13,155 nucleotides of DNA from DASPFV01 sp035620975 (lineage in GTDB: Bacteria; Acidobacteriota; Vicinamibacteria; Vicinamibacterales; 2-12-FULL-66-21): contig DASPFV010000076.1 of the NCBI GenBank assembly GCA_035620975.1, positions 1 to 13,155 of the forward strand, given 5' to 3'. The notes beneath the pieces were generated by a model. That model ran no database searches, was not told the origin of the DNA, and saw only the letters and a list, made by a program, of their open reading frames with translations. The translations under genes were made by a program, and so were the position numbers. This document shows positions 12,508 to 13,155 of this stretch, piece by piece. Every line of letters begins with the position of its first letter. The first letter of the stretch is position 1.

Positions 12508-13155
12508 CGGTCGCCTCTTCTTTGCGTGCCGCGGGGCTCCACCCCGTGGCCTGCCAGCCCGCTCGCGTTTCCCTGACTGCTCGCCTGCTGTCCGGCGTCG
12601 TGGGCCCTTCGTGACTGGAAGGGCAGGCTGTCGACGATTTCCAGAATCAGCCCCGAGAACCGGAAGTCGTGCGCCGGCATCCGGCTTGCGACGTGCCGGA
12701 CGGTTCTGGCGTCGTACCGCTCGAGCCCGCGGCCCAACCCGTACGTGAGCAGCTTGGACGCCAGGCTCCGCGCGAACGCGTCGCGATCGGCGCTCAGGAT
12801 CGCGGTCAGCTCCTCGGGACCCGTGAAACGGCGGCCGTCGGGGAGCACGCCTGACGCGTCGATCGGAAAGTTGCCGTCCATTGTACGCCAGGCGCCCACG
12901 GCATCGAAGTTCTCCAGACCGAAGCCCAGGGGATCCATCCGGCGGTGACAGGAGGCGCAGGTCGGGTTCTTGCGGTGCTCCTCCAGCTGTTCGCGCAGGG
13001 AGGCCGAAGTGCCAATCGTGGTCTCGTCGAGGTTCGGGACGTCGGCCGGCGGCTCGGGCGGCGGCGCATCCAGCAGGTTCTCGAGAATCCACTTGCCCCT
13101 GAGGACCGGCGACGTGCGTGTCGCATAAGAGGACACGGTCAGGACGCTGCCGTGG
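12504..13155 (-). CDS. DUF1592/DUF1588/DUF1585 cytochrome-like protein, 3' part only
   Basis: Only the C-terminal part is present; the frame is open to the window edge with GSVLTVSSYATRTSP, so no true start lies here. The visible 216 residues hold DUF1588 (RGKWILENLL, then a proline-rich loop, then a single c-type haem site CASCH near 12946-12960, followed by MDPLGFGLENFDAVG). DUF1585 follows (RRFTGPEELTAIL, KLLTYGLGRGLE, IVDSLPFQSRRA). The full family protein is usually several hundred residues longer, with DUF1587 and DUF1592 upstream. It is expected to be exported and to carry haem; its redox partner is unknown. After the normal family end (SLPFQSRRA) comes a 30-residue low-complexity tail encoded partly by a GC-rich inverted repeat. 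The stop overlaps the DUF1552 start by 4 bases, so the two are one transcriptional unit. Confidence 0.92.
   Translation of the reverse strand, partial: HGSVLTVSSYATRTSPVLRGKWILENLLDAPPPEPPADVPNLDETTIGTSASLREQLEEHRKNPTCASCHRRMDPLGFGLENFDAVGAWRTMDGNFPIDASGVLPDGRRFTGPEELTAILSADRDAFARSLASKLLTYGLGRGLERYDARTVRHVASRMPAHDFRFSGLILEIVDSLPFQSRRAHDAGQQASSQGNASGLAGHGVEPRGTQRRGDR
12528..12550. repeat. GC-rich imperfect inverted repeat at the DUF1592/DUF1552 junction
   Basis: GCCGCGGGG (12528-12536), a 5-base loop and CCCCGTGGC (12542-12550) form a 9-base stem with one mismatch. It lies inside the C-terminal tail of the upstream gene, 21 bases before the ATG of the DUF1552 gene. On the minus-strand message it could fold just upstream of the AGAGG ribosome binding site and affect coupled translation. 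That role is inference. Confidence 0.55.

Noticed and set aside
12508..13092. Upstream extension of the DUF1552 frame
   Set aside because: The extension overlaps the haem-protein gene in another frame; the Tat leader and the ATGA overlap place the real start at 12507.

Overview
The window is GC-rich (roughly two thirds G+C by eye) bacterial chromosome, probably from an uncultured Acidobacteriota lineage, with Vicinamibacteria-like as the best guess. This is inference from gene content: an orphan MacB/FtsX permease of the type abundant in Acidobacteria, Tat-exported Gfo/Idh/MocA proteins, a DUF1592-type/DUF1552 pair, and an esterase-gluconolactonase fusion. Planctomycetota, Verrucomicrobiota or Gemmatimonadota cannot be excluded without a marker gene. 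I saw no rRNA, tRNA, CRISPR array, transposase or phage gene.

Layout. Nine protein genes cover nearly all of the window; eight are on the minus strand and one is on the plus strand. Reading the minus strand from the right edge: the 3' part of a DUF1592/1588/1585 protein with a CxxCH haem motif (12504 to past 13155), a DUF1552 protein coupled to it by an ATGA overlap (11161-12507), a secreted lactonase-like beta-propeller (9862-11046), an ADOP-type permease (7312-9738), and an MTA/SAH-deaminase-like amidohydrolase fused to a C-terminal CYTH-like domain (5181-7142). A convergent plus-strand gene (3375-5135) encodes an exported esterase fused to an SMP-30/gluconolactonase propeller. Divergent from it is a minus-strand group: a Tat-signal Gfo/Idh/MocA oxidoreductase (2110-3237), a second one (621-2012), and a secreted cupin (116-556).

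Biology. Most of the genes look exported: Tat or Sec leaders, beta-propeller lactonase folds, an esterase, and sugar-type oxidoreductases. A periplasmic module that oxidises or hydrolyses carbohydrate-derived compounds is a reasonable inference, but no substrate can be read from the sequence. The amidohydrolase-CYTH fusion is the most unusual protein. It joins a purine-nucleoside deaminase-like enzyme to a triphosphate-tunnel fold in which two usual metal-site glutamates appear to be replaced.

Non-coding structure. No gap exceeds 300 bases, but several short gaps are filled with repeats. Three heptamer arrays lie at the 3' ends of three minus-strand genes; two directly abut the stop codon and one is 3 bases from it. 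In transcript orientation they share the consensus GGYTCWN. A CACGGACAAA/CACGGC array fills most of the divergent gap at 3238-3374 and ends 2 bases before an ATG. A cluster of hairpins and 21-base direct repeats sits at 1-94. The gaps at 2013-2109, 5136-5180 and 9739-9861 show nothing convincing.
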